In this document: positions 52,880-62,073 of the stretch, one piece after another
How the letters are laid out: the number at the start of each line of letters is the position of its first letter
Numbering within the stretch: position 1 is the stretch's first letter
From: Pseudomonas putida
GTDB lineage: Bacteria > Pseudomonadota > Gammaproteobacteria > Pseudomonadales > Pseudomonadaceae
DNA length: 64,000 nt
Reading direction: 5' to 3'
Assembly: GCF_002741075.1 (NCBI RefSeq)
Contig: NZ_CP016634.1
Coordinates: forward strand, 2,712,501 to 2,776,500
The notes under the pieces: model-generated
The model's input: only the letters and a program-made list of their open reading frames with translations
Databases searched by the model: none
Told to the model about the DNA's origin: nothing
Position numbers and translations under genes: made by a program

Positions 52880-54133
52880 ATGAGCATTTTGCAACCCGCA
52901 CGCCAGCTGCTGCCCGGCCTGTTGGCCTTGTCCTGCGCCCTGCCCTCCCTGGCCGCTGAAAGCGGTTTCGTGGAAGGTGCCAAGGCCACCCTCAACCTGC
53001 GCAACTTCTACATCAACCGCAACTTCGTCGACCCGGCCAACCGCCAGGGTAAGGCCGAAGAATGGACCCAGAGCTTCATTCTCGATGCCCGCTCCGGCTT
53101 CACCCAAGGCACGGTCGGTTTCGGCCTGGACGTGCTCGGGCTCTACTCGATCAAGCTCGATGGCGGCAAGGGCACGGCCGGCACCCACCTGCTGCCCGTG
53201 CATGACGACGGCCGCCCCGCCGATGATTTCGGCCGCCTTGGCGTGGCGCTCAAAACGAAGGTGTCGCAGACCGAACTGAAGGTCGGTGAATGGATGCCGG
53301 TGCTGCCGATCCTGCGCTCGGACGACGGCCGCTCATTACCGCAGACCTTCCGCGGCGGCCAGCTCACCTCCCAGGAGATCGCCGGGCTGACCCTGTACGC
53401 CGGCCAGTTCCGTGGCAACAGCCCGCGCAACGACGCCAGCATGGAAGACATGTCGCTCAATGGCCTAGCCGCCTTCACCTCCGATCGCTTCAACTTCGCG
53501 GGCGGCGAGTACACCTTCAACGACAAGCGCACGATGGTTGGCCTGTGGAACGCCCAGCTCAAGGACATCTACCGCCAGCAGTACCTGAACCTGGTACACA
53601 GCCAACCGCTGGGCGACTGGACCCTAGGCGCCAATCTCGGCTACTTCGTCGGCGGCGAGGACGGTGCCGAGCGCGCCGGCAAACTGGACAACCGCACCGC
53701 CTCGGCCATGCTCTCGGCACGCTACCAAGGCCATACGTTCTACCTGGGTTTGCAGAAAGTCAGCGGTGATGACGCCTGGATGCGCGTCAACGGCACCAGC
53801 GGCGGCACCCTGGCCAACGACAGCTACAACTCGAGCTTCGACAATGCCAAGGAGCGCTCCTGGCAGTTGCGCCACGATTTCAACTTCGTCGCCCTCGGCG
53901 TGCCCGGCCTGACCTTGATGAACCGCTACATCAAAGGCGACAACGTGCAGGCAGGCGGTGTCACTGACGGCAAGGAATGGGCCCGGGAAACCGAGCTTGC
54001 CTATGTGATCCAGGCCGGCACGTTCAAGGACCTGTCACTGAAATGGCGCAACTCCACCATGCGCCGGGACTTCAGCACCAACGCGTTCGACGAGAACCGC
54101 CTGATCATCAGCTATCCGCTGAACCTGCTATAG
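52880..54133 (+). CDS. OprD-family outer membrane porin (BenF-like)
   Basis: A 417-residue OprD-family porin with a signal peptide (MSILQPARQLLPGLLALSCALPSLA). It shares with the opdH product the segments LNLRNFYINRNF, GSFVQGTVGFGLDVLG-like FTQGTVGFGLDVLGLYSIKLDG and the C-terminal beta strand LIISYPLNLL. Neighbours (ttgABC on one side, pca genes on the other) and the recalled annotation of the syntenic KT2440 gene suggest aromatic-acid uptake, as for BenF or OpdK types, but the substrate cannot be read from the sequence. ATG 52880 is chosen because the signal peptide begins there. Confidence 0.88.
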   Translation: MSILQPARQLLPGLLALSCALPSLAAESGFVEGAKATLNLRNFYINRNFVDPANRQGKAEEWTQSFILDARSGFTQGTVGFGLDVLGLYSIKLDGGKGTAGTHLLPVHDDGRPADDFGRLGVALKTKVSQTELKVGEWMPVLPILRSDDGRSLPQTFRGGQLTSQEIAGLTLYAGQFRGNSPRNDASMEDMSLNGLAAFTSDRFNFAGGEYTFNDKRTMVGLWNAQLKDIYRQQYLNLVHSQPLGDWTLGANLGYFVGGEDGAERAGKLDNRTASAMLSARYQGHTFYLGLQKVSGDDAWMRVNGTSGGTLANDSYNSSFDNAKERSWQLRHDFNFVALGVPGLTLMNRYIKGDNVQAGGVTDGKEWARETELAYVIQAGTFKDLSLKWRNSTMRRDFSTNAFDENRLIISYPLNLL

Positions 54134-54224
54134 CCAGGCCAGGCCATCATTCGCAGCGCTGATGGCAGGCCATCACCCGCCCCCGGTTCCGGCGCTGCTG
54201 GCCTGGCGCTATGCTCAGCATCAA

Positions 54225-54310
54225 GCCCGTTCACGAGTGAACCCGCTCTCATCGGCCCATATGGGCCCTTTGCGAGGGCGGGCTTATCCGCCAATGGGCC
54301 GATACAGGCA
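54225..54310. repeat. Degenerate REP-like hairpin region
   Basis: CGTTCACGAGTGAACCCGCTC and GAGGGCGGGCTTATCCGCC resemble REP arms and flank a perfect 14-base palindrome GGCCCATATGGGCC (54256-54269). It lies after the porin gene and before the Mpo1-like gene; the arms are less regular than in other copies. Confidence 0.5.
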
Positions 54311-54342
54311 TTGGAAAACCAGGCCCCCAGGGAGGAACAACC

Positions 54343-54870
54343 ATGAAGACCCTCGTCGACCACCTGAGCCAGTACGCCAGCTATCACCGCGACCCACGCA
54401 ACATCGCTACCCACTTCGTCGGAATTCCGCTGATCGTGCTGGCGGTGACCATTCTGCTGTCACGCCCCGGTGTATCGATGGCAGGTTTATGGCTCTCCCC
54501 CGCGCTGCTGGTCGCCGCCGCCTCGGTGTGGTTCTACCTGCGCCTGGATGTACGCTTCGGGTTGGTCATGGGCGCGTTGCTGGGGGTGTGCCTGTGGATC
54601 GGCCAGGCGCTCGCGGTGCAGGCCACCGGGCTGTGGCTGAGCGCCGGGCTCGGTGCCTTCGTGGTGGGTTGGATCATCCAGTTCGTCGGCCATTATTACG
54701 AAGGCCGAAAGCCGGCATTCGTGGACGATATCAGCGGGCTGATCATCGGCCCGCTGTTCGTGGTGGCGGAGCTGGCCTTCATGTTGGGGCTGTGCCCGGC
54801 GCTCAAGCGCGCCGTGGAGGCCAATGCCGGACCCGTGGCGGTGCGGCACAAGAAAACGGCAGTGCGATAA
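54343..54870 (+). CDS. DUF962/Mpo1-family membrane protein
   Basis: A 175-residue membrane protein of the DUF962 family. It has the conserved HRDPRNIATHFVGIPLIVLAV at its start and GWIIQFVGHYYEGRKPAFVDDISGLIIGPLFVVAELAF at its end, with four hydrophobic segments. The conserved His residues (HRDPRN, THFVG, FVGH) are those thought to bind iron in yeast Mpo1, a 2-hydroxy fatty acid dioxygenase. GGAGG stands 8 bases before the start. The role in bacteria is not settled. Confidence 0.88.
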   Translation: MKTLVDHLSQYASYHRDPRNIATHFVGIPLIVLAVTILLSRPGVSMAGLWLSPALLVAAASVWFYLRLDVRFGLVMGALLGVCLWIGQALAVQATGLWLSAGLGAFVVGWIIQFVGHYYEGRKPAFVDDISGLIIGPLFVVAELAFMLGLCPALKRAVEANAGPVAVRHKKTAVR

Positions 54871-54905
54871 CACCAAGAGCCGCTCCAGATACAGCGTCGG
54901 GCCTC

Positions 54906-54950
54906 TAGGAGCGGCCTTGTATCGCGATGGGCTGCAACGCAGCCCCCTTT
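54906..54950. repeat. Single arm of the second REP-like family
   Basis: TAGGAGCGGCCTTGTATCGCG followed by ATGGGCTGCAACGCAGCCCC matches the arm type seen at 37841-37977. It sits between the ends of the convergent Mpo1-like gene and pcaC. Confidence 0.6.
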
Positions 54951-54953
54951 CCC

Positions 54954-55346
54954 TCACTGGCGAGACTCTACCCCCAACTCATCCCACACCGACTCGGCCA
55001 GGTGGAAGGTGGCATTGGCTGCCGGGATCCCGCAGTAGATCGCACTCTGCATGATCACCTCCTTGATCTCTTCGCGTGTCACGCCGTTGTTGGCGGCCGC
55101 GCGCAGGTGCAGCTTGAGCTCATCGTTACGGTTCATGCCGATGAGCATGGCGATGGTGATCAGGCTGCGGGTATGCCGGGGCAAGCCCGGGCGGGTCCAG
55201 ATATCGCCCCAGGCATGGCGGGTGATCATTTCCTGGAACTCGCCATTGAAGTCGTTGAGCTTCTCCAGGCTGCGGTCCACATGGGCATCACCGAGCACGG
55301 CGCGGCGCACCTGCATGCCAGCGTCGTAGCGTTGTTTCTCATCCAT
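54954..55346 (-). CDS. pcaC: 4-carboxymuconolactone decarboxylase PcaC
   Basis: A 130-residue CMD-family protein (MDEKQRYDAGMQVRRAVLGDAHVDRSLEKLNDFNGEFQEMITRHAWGDIWTRPGLPRHTRSLITIAMLIGMNRNDELKLHLRAAANNGVTREEIKEVIMQSAIYCGIPAANATF). It decarboxylates gamma-carboxymuconolactone to beta-ketoadipate enol-lactone, the step between PcaB and PcaD. It follows pcaD by 10 bases at the end of the pca operon. ATG 55346 with GAGG 8 bases upstream is chosen; upstream codons belong to pcaD's end. Confidence 0.95.
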   Translation of the reverse strand: MDEKQRYDAGMQVRRAVLGDAHVDRSLEKLNDFNGEFQEMITRHAWGDIWTRPGLPRHTRSLITIAMLIGMNRNDELKLHLRAAANNGVTREEIKEVIMQSAIYCGIPAANATFHLAESVWDELGVESRQ

Positions 55347-55356
55347 CGGAGGTTCC

Positions 55357-56148
55357 TCAGCAGGCGAGCAGAAAATCGAGCACCCGACGGGTGAACGGCG
55401 CGCCGATCTCGACATTGGACAGGTGCGCCGCTGCAAACTCCACGTACGCCGCCCCCGGGATCTGCGCCTGCATGAAGCGACCATGCTCCGGCGTGGTCAC
55501 CGCATCCGCGGTGCCCGCGACGATCAGGGTCGGTACCGTCACCCCTGCCAGTTGCTCACGAAAGTCCGCATCACGCACCGCCGCGCAATTGGCCGCGTAG
55601 CCTTCGGGGGAAGTCTGCGCCAGCATCTGGCAGATACGTTGGGCCTGTTCGGGCTGGGCCTGGGCAAAGCCTGGGGTGAACCAGCGGGCGATGGAGGCAT
55701 CGCGCAGGTCGACCATCGCCTGCTGGCCGCCCTTGAGCACGGTGTCGATTCGGGTGTTCCACACCTCGTCGTTGGCGATCTTCGCAGCGGTGTTGCACAG
55801 GGTCAGGCTGAGCAGACGGTCGCCGGCATTCACACCCAGCCACTGACCGATCAGGCCGCCCATGGACAGGCCGACGAAGTGGGCCCGCGGGATATCCAGC
55901 GCATCGAGCAGCGCCAGCACGTCACGGCCCAGCTGTTCGATGCGATAAGGGCCCTCGGTGACCTGCGAGCCGCCGTGGCCACGGGTGTCGTAGCGCAGCA
56001 CGCGAAAATGCTCGGTCCACGCCGGGATCTGCGTGTCCCACATGTGCAGGTCGGTACCCAACGAGTTGGACAACACCAGCACCGGGGCGTGCTCTGGGCC
56101 GTCGAGTTGATAGTTCAATACGCCATCGGCCAGTTGCAGTTGCGCCAC
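55357..56148 (-). CDS. pcaD: Beta-ketoadipate enol-lactone hydrolase PcaD
   Basis: A 263-residue alpha/beta hydrolase with nucleophile elbow GLSMGGLIGQWLG (Ser near residue 93), oxyanion segment LVLSNSLGTDLHMWD, acid loop LIVAGTADAVTTP and catalytic His in AAHLSNVE. It opens the enol-lactone to beta-ketoadipate. The start is GTG at 56148 after AGGAG, 11 bases downstream of pcaB. Confidence 0.95.
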   Translation of the reverse strand: MAQLQLADGVLNYQLDGPEHAPVLVLSNSLGTDLHMWDTQIPAWTEHFRVLRYDTRGHGGSQVTEGPYRIEQLGRDVLALLDALDIPRAHFVGLSMGGLIGQWLGVNAGDRLLSLTLCNTAAKIANDEVWNTRIDTVLKGGQQAMVDLRDASIARWFTPGFAQAQPEQAQRICQMLAQTSPEGYAANCAAVRDADFREQLAGVTVPTLIVAGTADAVTTPEHGRFMQAQIPGAAYVEFAAAHLSNVEIGAPFTRRVLDFLLAC

Positions 56149-56159
56149 AGCGGTCTCCT

Positions 56160-57512
56160 TCAGGCAGTGAAACGTTGATGTTCAGCCACGGCCCGCGCCA
56201 CCCAGACGCGGGCCTGGCCCAGGTAATGGGCAGGGTCGAGTAGACGGTCGAGTTCTTCCGCGCTCAGTTCGGCGCTGACCTGCGCATCCTCGCCCAGCAC
56301 CGCGCGCAGATGGCGTTGTTCGGCCACAGCGCGCTGGCAGCAGTGCTCCAGCAGATGGTGAGCGCGATCACGCCCCAGACGCTGGGCCAGGACGATGCTC
56401 ACCGCTTCGGCCAGTACCAGCCCCTGGGTCAGGTCCAGGTTACGACGCATGCGCTCGGCATCCACCTCCATGCCCTCGGCGACCACCTGGGCCTGGCGCA
56501 GGGCGCCGGACACCAGGCAGCAGATTTCCGGCAGGGTTTCCCATTCGGCGTGCCACAGGCCCAGGCTGCGCTCGTGCTCCTGAGGCATGGCCGCGAACAT
56601 CGTGGACACCAGGCCCGGCACCCGCGTGGCGGCGCCGATCAGCACCGCCGCGCCCACCGGGTTGCGCTTGTGCGGCATGGTCGAGGAGCCGCCCTTGCCC
56701 GGCGCGGAGGGCTCGAACAGCTCCCCCGCCTCGGTCTGCATCAGCAGGCTGACATCGCGCCCGAACTTGCCCAGCGTGCCGGCCACCAACCCCAGCACCG
56801 AGGCGAACTCCACCAGCCGATCGCGCTGGGTGTGCCAAGGTTGCTCGGGCAAGCTCAAGCCCAGCTCGCCGGCCAACCCTTCAGCCACCGGCAAGGCCTT
56901 GCTGCCCAAGGCCGCGAGGCTGCCGGAAGCACCGCCGAACTGCAGGCACAGCAGGCGCGGACGCAACTCTGCAAGACGCTGACGATGGCGGGTCAATGCG
57001 CCCAGCACCCCGGCCAGCTTCATGCCCAGGGTGACCGGCGTCGCGTGCTGCAGCCAGGTGCGCCCCACCAAGGGCGTATCGGCATGCAGCAGGGCCTGGC
57101 GGGCCAGGGTCTCGGCCAGCCGGGCAAGGTCGGCCTCGATCAACGCCAGGGCATCGCGCAATTGCAGCACCAGCCCGGTGTCCATAGCGTCCTGGCTGGT
57201 CGCCCCCAGGTGCACGTAACGTTCGGCCTCGGGCACGCCGCTGGCGATCACTTTGCCCAAAGCCTTCACCAAGGGAATCGCCGAGTTGCCCGCCGTGGCG
57301 ATGGCCTCGGCCAGGGCTCGGGTGTCATAGCGTTCGGCGTGGCAGGCAGTCTCGATGGCCGCCACGGCGCTGTGCGGCACCAGCCCGACGGCCGCTTCGG
57401 CGCGCGCCAGGGCCGCCTCGAAATCGAGCATGCCCTGCAGGCGGCCACGGTCACAGAAAATCTCGCGCATGGCGGGTGCTGTGAAGTAAGCGTCGAAGAG
57501 CTGGTTGGTCAT
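56160..57512 (-). CDS. pcaB: 3-carboxy-cis,cis-muconate cycloisomerase PcaB
   Basis: A 450-residue fumarase/aspartase superfamily protein with the signature KGGSSTMPHKRNPVGAAVLIG near residues 265-285 and HLGATSQDAMDTG earlier. It lactonises 3-carboxymuconate to gamma-carboxymuconolactone. Length matches the family (about 450). It follows pcaT by 9 bases, and its start ATG 57512 has AAGGA upstream. Confidence 0.95.
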   Translation of the reverse strand: MTNQLFDAYFTAPAMREIFCDRGRLQGMLDFEAALARAEAAVGLVPHSAVAAIETACHAERYDTRALAEAIATAGNSAIPLVKALGKVIASGVPEAERYVHLGATSQDAMDTGLVLQLRDALALIEADLARLAETLARQALLHADTPLVGRTWLQHATPVTLGMKLAGVLGALTRHRQRLAELRPRLLCLQFGGASGSLAALGSKALPVAEGLAGELGLSLPEQPWHTQRDRLVEFASVLGLVAGTLGKFGRDVSLLMQTEAGELFEPSAPGKGGSSTMPHKRNPVGAAVLIGAATRVPGLVSTMFAAMPQEHERSLGLWHAEWETLPEICCLVSGALRQAQVVAEGMEVDAERMRRNLDLTQGLVLAEAVSIVLAQRLGRDRAHHLLEHCCQRAVAEQRHLRAVLGEDAQVSAELSAEELDRLLDPAHYLGQARVWVARAVAEHQRFTA

Positions 57513-57521
57513 GCAACGTCC

Positions 57522-58811
57522 TTAATGATCGTGGTGCAGATACGCTGCCTGCTTCGGCAAGCGCAGGCTGAACAGGAAGGCCACCGCCATCATGGCGGTC
57601 ACGTACCAATAGAAGGTGTTCTCCATCCCCAGGGTTTTCAAGCCCAGCGCCACGTATTCGGCCGACCCGCCGAACACCGCGTTGGCCACCGCATAGGCCA
57701 GGCCAACGCCCAGGGCCCGAACCTGTGTGGGGAACATCTCGGCCTTCACCAGACCACTGATCGAGGTGTAGAAACTGACAATGCATAGCGCCAGGGTCAC
57801 CAGCACGAAGGCCAGGAACGGGCTGGTCACGGTCTTGAGCGCCATCAGCAGTGGCACTGTGAACACCGTGCCCAAGGCGCCGAACAGCATCATCGAGTTA
57901 CGCCGGCCGATGCGGTCGGACAACATGCCGAACAGCGGTTGCAGGATCATGAACAGGAACAGCGCCCCGGTCATCACGAAACTGGCGCTCTTGGCGTTCA
58001 TTCCGGCGGTGTTGACCAGGAATTTCTGCATGTAGGTGGTGAAGGTGTAGAAGATCAGCGAACCGCCGGCGGTATAGCCCAGCACGGTGATGAAGGCCGC
58101 GGCGTGATTGCGAAACAGCCCGCTGATGGTGCCGGCTTCCTTGTCCTGGCGGGCTTCGGCGCTGCTGGTCTCCTTCAGCGAGCGACGCAGCATCAACGAG
58201 ATCAGCGCGGCGATGGCACCGACCACGAAGGGGATGCGCCAGCCATAGGCACGCAGTTCGTCTTCGGTCAGCACCTGCTGCAGGATCACCACCACCAACA
58301 CTGCCAGCAATTGCCCGCCGATCAGCGTGACGTACTGGAACGAGGCAAAGAAGCCGCGCTGCCCGCGCAATGCCACTTCACTCATGTAGGTCGCGGTGGT
58401 GCCGTACTCCCCGCCCACCGACAACCCCTGGATCAGCCGCGCCAGCAACAACAGGGCCGGCGCCCAGGTGCCGATGCTCGCGTAGGTCGGCAGGCAGGCG
58501 ATGATCAGCGAGCCGCCGCACATCATCAGCACCGAGATCATCAGGGAATTCTTGCGACCGTGGCGGTCGGCCAGACGGCCGAAGATCCAGCCACCGATCG
58601 GACGCATCAGAAAGCCTGCGGCGAACACCCCGGCGGTGTTGAGCAGCTGCACGGTGGGATCGTCCGAGGGGAAGAAGGCCGGGGCGAAGTAGATCGCGCA
58701 GAAGGCATAGACGTAGAAATCGAACCATTCCACCAGGTTGCCCGAGGAGGCACCGACGATGGCGAAGATGCGCTTACTGCGTTCTTCGCCTGTGTAGTAG
58801 CTAGAGGTCAT
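57522..58811 (-). CDS. pcaT: MFS beta-ketoadipate/dicarboxylate transporter PcaT
   Basis: A 429-residue MFS symporter with [30 protein letters not shown] at the first helix and [25 protein letters not shown]. It is a paralog of the KgtP-like permease at 32489-33808. In P. putida PcaT takes up beta-ketoadipate and is coregulated with pcaBDC. The gene begins a sub-cluster pcaT-pcaB-pcaD-pcaC on the minus strand, separated from pcaF by a REP element. Confidence 0.92.
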   Translation of the reverse strand: MTSSYYTGEERSKRIFAIVGASSGNLVEWFDFYVYAFCAIYFAPAFFPSDDPTVQLLNTAGVFAAGFLMRPIGGWIFGRLADRHGRKNSLMISVLMMCGGSLIIACLPTYASIGTWAPALLLLARLIQGLSVGGEYGTTATYMSEVALRGQRGFFASFQYVTLIGGQLLAVLVVVILQQVLTEDELRAYGWRIPFVVGAIAALISLMLRRSLKETSSAEARQDKEAGTISGLFRNHAAAFITVLGYTAGGSLIFYTFTTYMQKFLVNTAGMNAKSASFVMTGALFLFMILQPLFGMLSDRIGRRNSMMLFGALGTVFTVPLLMALKTVTSPFLAFVLVTLALCIVSFYTSISGLVKAEMFPTQVRALGVGLAYAVANAVFGGSAEYVALGLKTLGMENTFYWYVTAMMAVAFLFSLRLPKQAAYLHHDH

Positions 58812-58955
58812 GACGTGCTTACTCCTAGAAGGTCACTGCTAAGTCTAGACATACCCAGTAACAATCTCGTTCCGCTGTCCTGCCTGCACCTGGCTGATCC
58901 CAATCGTGAGGCAGTGGCTCAACAGGGGCCCGTCCTTGTGCTCCAGCTCACGCCC

Positions 58956-59019
58956 ATTCGCGGGTAAACCCGCGCCCACAGGTTCAACGGTGAGCCTGTG
59001 TGTGGGTTACCCGCGAATG
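58956..59019. repeat. Paired REP hairpin element between pcaF and pcaT
   Basis: TTCGCGGGTAAACCCGCGCCCACA and GTGTGGGTTACCCGCGAATGC face each other with about 20 bases between them. It interrupts the otherwise tight pca cluster, so pcaF and pcaT may be separate units or partly attenuated. Confidence 0.8.
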
Positions 59020-59045
59020 CGCCGAACCTGCCGGACGTCACCCGA

Positions 59046-60248
59046 TCAAACGCGTTCGATCGCCAACGCCAGCCCCTGCCCTACGCCGACGCACATGGTC
59101 GCCAGGCCCTTGCGCCCACCGCTCTTCTCCAGTTGATGCAGCGCGGTCAGCACCAGACGAGCGCCGCTCATGCCCAGCGGATGGCCCAAGGCGATGGCGC
59201 CGCCGTTGGGGTTCACCTGCGGGGCGTCGTCCGCGATACCCAGCTCGCGCAGCACGGCCAGGCCCTGGCTGGCGAAGGCTTCGTTCAACTCGATGACATC
59301 GAAATCCGCCACCGCGATGCCCAGTCGCTCGGTCAGCTTGCGCACCGCTGGCACCGGGCCAATCCCCATCACCCGAGGCGCCACGCCGGCACTGGCCATG
59401 CCCAGCACCCGCGCACGCGGGGTGAGGCCATGCTTTTTCACTGCTTCAGCCGACGCCAGGATCAGCGCAGCCGCACCATCGTTGACGCCCGAGGCATTGC
59501 CAGCGGTGACGGTCTTGTCCAGGCCGTTGACCGGTTTGAGCTTGGCCAAGGCCTCCAGGGTGGTCTCCGGGCGCAGGTGCTCGTCCTGCTCGACCCATGT
59601 CTCGCCCTTCTTGTGAACGATGCGCACCGGCACGATCTCTTCGGCGAAAAACCCTGCCGCCTGGGCTGCCGCTGCCTTCTGCTGGCTACGCAGGGCGAAG
59701 GCGTCCTGATCGGCGCGCGAAACCTGGTAATCGTCGGCCACGTTGTCGGCGGTCTCGGGCATGGCATCCACGCCGTACTGGGCTTTCATCAGCGGGTTGA
59801 TGAAGCGCCAGCCGATGGTGGTGTCCTCAAGCTTCATGTTGCGCGAGTAACCGCTCTCGGCCTTGCCCATGACGAATGGAGCACGGGACATCGACTCCAC
59901 CCCGCCAGCAATCGCCAGTTCCATCTCACCGCTGGCGATGGCACGGAACGCGGTACCGACCGCATCCATCCCCGAGGCGCACAGGCGGTTGAGGGTCACG
60001 CCCGCAACGCTCTGCGGCAGGCCGGCAAGCAGCAGCGCCATCCGCGCCACGTTGCGGTTGTCTTCGCCAGCCTGGTTGGCACAGCCCAGGAACACCTCGT
60101 CGAGTTGCGACCAGTCAACCTGCGGGTTGCGCTCGATCAGCGCCTTGAGCGGCACCGCCGCCAGGTCGTCGGCACGCACGCCGGCCAAGGCGCCGCCGAA
60201 GCGGCCGATGGGGGTGCGGATGGCGTCGCAGATGAATACGTCACGCAT
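59046..60248 (-). CDS. pcaF: Beta-ketoadipyl-CoA thiolase PcaF
   Basis: A 400-residue thiolase. The reactive Cys is in [15 protein letters not shown] (near residue 90). The family motifs [36 protein letters not shown] and [15 protein letters not shown] follow. It splits beta-ketoadipyl-CoA to succinyl-CoA and acetyl-CoA, the last step of the pathway. Its start overlaps the pcaJ stop by one base (TGATG), which fixes ATG 60248 as the start; the long open frame upstream is a shadow of pcaJ. Confidence 0.96.
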   Translation of the reverse strand: MRDVFICDAIRTPIGRFGGALAGVRADDLAAVPLKALIERNPQVDWSQLDEVFLGCANQAGEDNRNVARMALLLAGLPQSVAGVTLNRLCASGMDAVGTAFRAIASGEMELAIAGGVESMSRAPFVMGKAESGYSRNMKLEDTTIGWRFINPLMKAQYGVDAMPETADNVADDYQVSRADQDAFALRSQQKAAAAQAAGFFAEEIVPVRIVHKKGETWVEQDEHLRPETTLEALAKLKPVNGLDKTVTAGNASGVNDGAAALILASAEAVKKHGLTPRARVLGMASAGVAPRVMGIGPVPAVRKLTERLGIAVADFDVIELNEAFASQGLAVLRELGIADDAPQVNPNGGAIALGHPLGMSGARLVLTALHQLEKSGGRKGLATMCVGVGQGLALAIERV

Positions 60249-61027
60249 CAGGCTTCTCCTGCCGTCTGGCCATGGGCAGCGGCGGTGCGGGCTTCCAGGT
60301 CGCGCAGAGCGCCCAGCTCGACCTCGGTGGGGGCATCGGTGGTCTGCACGCTGTCCGCGAAGCGGATCGGCCAACCGGTGGCGGCGACGATCTGCTCGCG
60401 GGTCACGCCCGGGTGGATCGAGGTGACCACGAACTCGTGGGTGCCGGCTTCCGGCTCCATGATGCACAGGTCGGTGATGATGCCGACCGGGCCATCGCCC
60501 GGCAGGCCCAGGCGTTTGCGCGAATCGCCGCCCTCGCCGTGACCGACCGAGGTGATGAAGTCCAGCGTCTCGACGAAGGCGCGAGGCGACTGTTTGAGGA
60601 TGATCAGCACCTGCTTGGCGGAGCCGGCGATCTCCGGCGCACCGCCTGCACCCGGCAGGCGGGTCTTGGGCGCGTGGTAGTCACCGACCACGGTGGTGTT
60701 GATGTTGCCGAAACGGTCGACCTGGGCAGCACCGAGGAAGCCCACATCAATGCGTCCGCCTTGCAGCCAGTAGCGGAAGATCTCGGCGGTAGGCACCACG
60801 GTATCGGCAGTTTCGGCCAGCTCGCCGTCACCGATCGACAACGGCAACACGCTGGGTTTGGCACCGATCGGGCCAGATTCATAGATCAGCACCACGTCCG
60901 GCGAGGACGTCAGGCGCGCCAGGTTGGCAGCCTTGGACGGCAGGCCGATACCCACGAAGCAGACCGCACCGTTACGCAGGCGACGGGCTGCGGCGACGGT
61001 CATCATTTCGGAAGTGGAATAGCTCAT
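60248..61027 (-). CDS. pcaJ: 3-oxoadipate CoA-transferase subunit B PcaJ
   Basis: A 259-residue family-I CoA-transferase beta subunit ([39 protein letters not shown]... [29 protein letters not shown]), with the catalytic Glu in YESGPIG. It transfers CoA from succinyl-CoA to beta-ketoadipate together with PcaI. Its start overlaps the pcaI stop by four bases, so the two subunits are translated together. Confidence 0.95.
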   Translation of the reverse strand: MSYSTSEMMTVAAARRLRNGAVCFVGIGLPSKAANLARLTSSPDVVLIYESGPIGAKPSVLPLSIGDGELAETADTVVPTAEIFRYWLQGGRIDVGFLGAAQVDRFGNINTTVVGDYHAPKTRLPGAGGAPEIAGSAKQVLIILKQSPRAFVETLDFITSVGHGEGGDSRKRLGLPGDGPVGIITDLCIMEPEAGTHEFVVTSIHPGVTREQIVAATGWPIRFADSVQTTDAPTEVELGALRDLEARTAAAHGQTAGEA

Positions 61028-61884
61028 TGCGCAGCCTCCGCGGTGCTGGCCAGCTTGGCCTTGAATTCATTGAAGTCGGCGGTGCCACGGATATAGGTGT
61101 CGATCCAGGCGGTGAACGACTCACGGTGGCGGGCGATCGGGTCCCAGGCCTGGTAGAAGCGGTTGTCGCGCTCGTAGTAACCATGGGCGTAGGACGGATG
61201 GGCGCCGCCCGGCACCAGGCATACGGCACTGAGTGCCCAGGTCGGCAGGACACAGGCATTCATCGGCGCCTGCAGGTCGTCGACGATCTCCTCGACGGTG
61301 ACGATGCAGCGCTTGGCCGCCAGGGCCGCCTCCTTCTGCACACCCAGAATGCCCCAGAGCAACACGTTGCCCTTGCGGTCGGCCTTCTGGGCGTGGATCA
61401 CGGTGACGTCCGGGCGCACCGACGGCACCGCGGCGAGCACTTCGCCGGAGAAGGGGCAGGTCACGCTCTTGATCAGCGGGTTGACCTTCGGCAGGTCGGA
61501 GCCTGCGTAGGCGCGCAGCACGGCAAAAGGCAGACCCGAGGCACCCGCGACGTAGGCGTTGGCCAGGTCAGCATGGCTGTGCTCTTCGATTTCGAGGGCG
61601 TGAGGCCACTGTTTTTCCACCGCATCGCGCAGGCGGTGCAGCGAGCCCACACCGGGGTTACCGCCCCAGGAGAAGATCAGCTTGCGCGCGCAGCCGGCAC
61701 CGATCAACTGGTCGTAGATCAGGTCCGGGGTCATGCGCACCAAGGTCAGATCCTGCTTGTTCTGACGGATGATCTCATGGCCGGCGGCGGTCGGGATCAG
61801 GTGGGTGAAACCTTCGAGGGCGACGGTGTCGCCATCCTGGATGAATTGCTTCACAGCGTCGTGAAGCGAGAGGATTGCTGCCAT
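61024..61884 (-). CDS. pcaI: 3-oxoadipate CoA-transferase subunit A PcaI
   Basis: A 286-residue alpha subunit (MAAILSLHDAVKQFIQDGDTVALEGFTHLIPTAAGHEIIRQNKQDLTLVRMTPDLIYDQLIGAGCARKLIFSWGGNPGVGSLHRLRDA). It is the first gene of the pcaIJF unit. The start at 61884 fits the family. About 100-130 bases upstream lie two PcaR-type boxes, matching the known pcaI promoter control. In KT2440, as I recall, pcaIJ lie elsewhere; here they are inside the cluster. Confidence 0.95.
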   Translation of the reverse strand: MAAILSLHDAVKQFIQDGDTVALEGFTHLIPTAAGHEIIRQNKQDLTLVRMTPDLIYDQLIGAGCARKLIFSWGGNPGVGSLHRLRDAVEKQWPHALEIEEHSHADLANAYVAGASGLPFAVLRAYAGSDLPKVNPLIKSVTCPFSGEVLAAVPSVRPDVTVIHAQKADRKGNVLLWGILGVQKEAALAAKRCIVTVEEIVDDLQAPMNACVLPTWALSAVCLVPGGAHPSYAHGYYERDNRFYQAWDPIARHRESFTAWIDTYIRGTADFNEFKAKLASTAEAAQ

Positions 61885-61980
61885 TGGAGACTCCTGGTCA
61901 GGACGAGTCGGGTCAGGGAGCAGCGGGCCGATGCATCGCTGCGATAGGCTCAGATTAAGGAGGTGGACGGGGCGCTTACA

Positions 61981-62014
61981 ATCCGATAATCGCACTTTCG
62001 TTCGATTATCGAAC
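61981..62014 (-). promoter_or_regulatory. Two PcaR boxes of the pcaI promoter
   Basis: GTTCGATTATCGAAC (62000-62014) is a perfect palindrome and ATCCGATAATCGCAC (61981-61995) is a near copy. Both match the 15-base PcaR site reported for P. putida pcaI, GTTCGATAATCGCAC, with small differences. Their centres are 19 bases apart. They lie just upstream of pcaI, where PcaR with beta-ketoadipate should activate transcription. Confidence 0.75.
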
Positions 62015-62073
62015 AATTTGTTGCTCTACTATCCATTCGTTCCAGACCTTAGCGCACGCCCCCTCCTGAGCGA

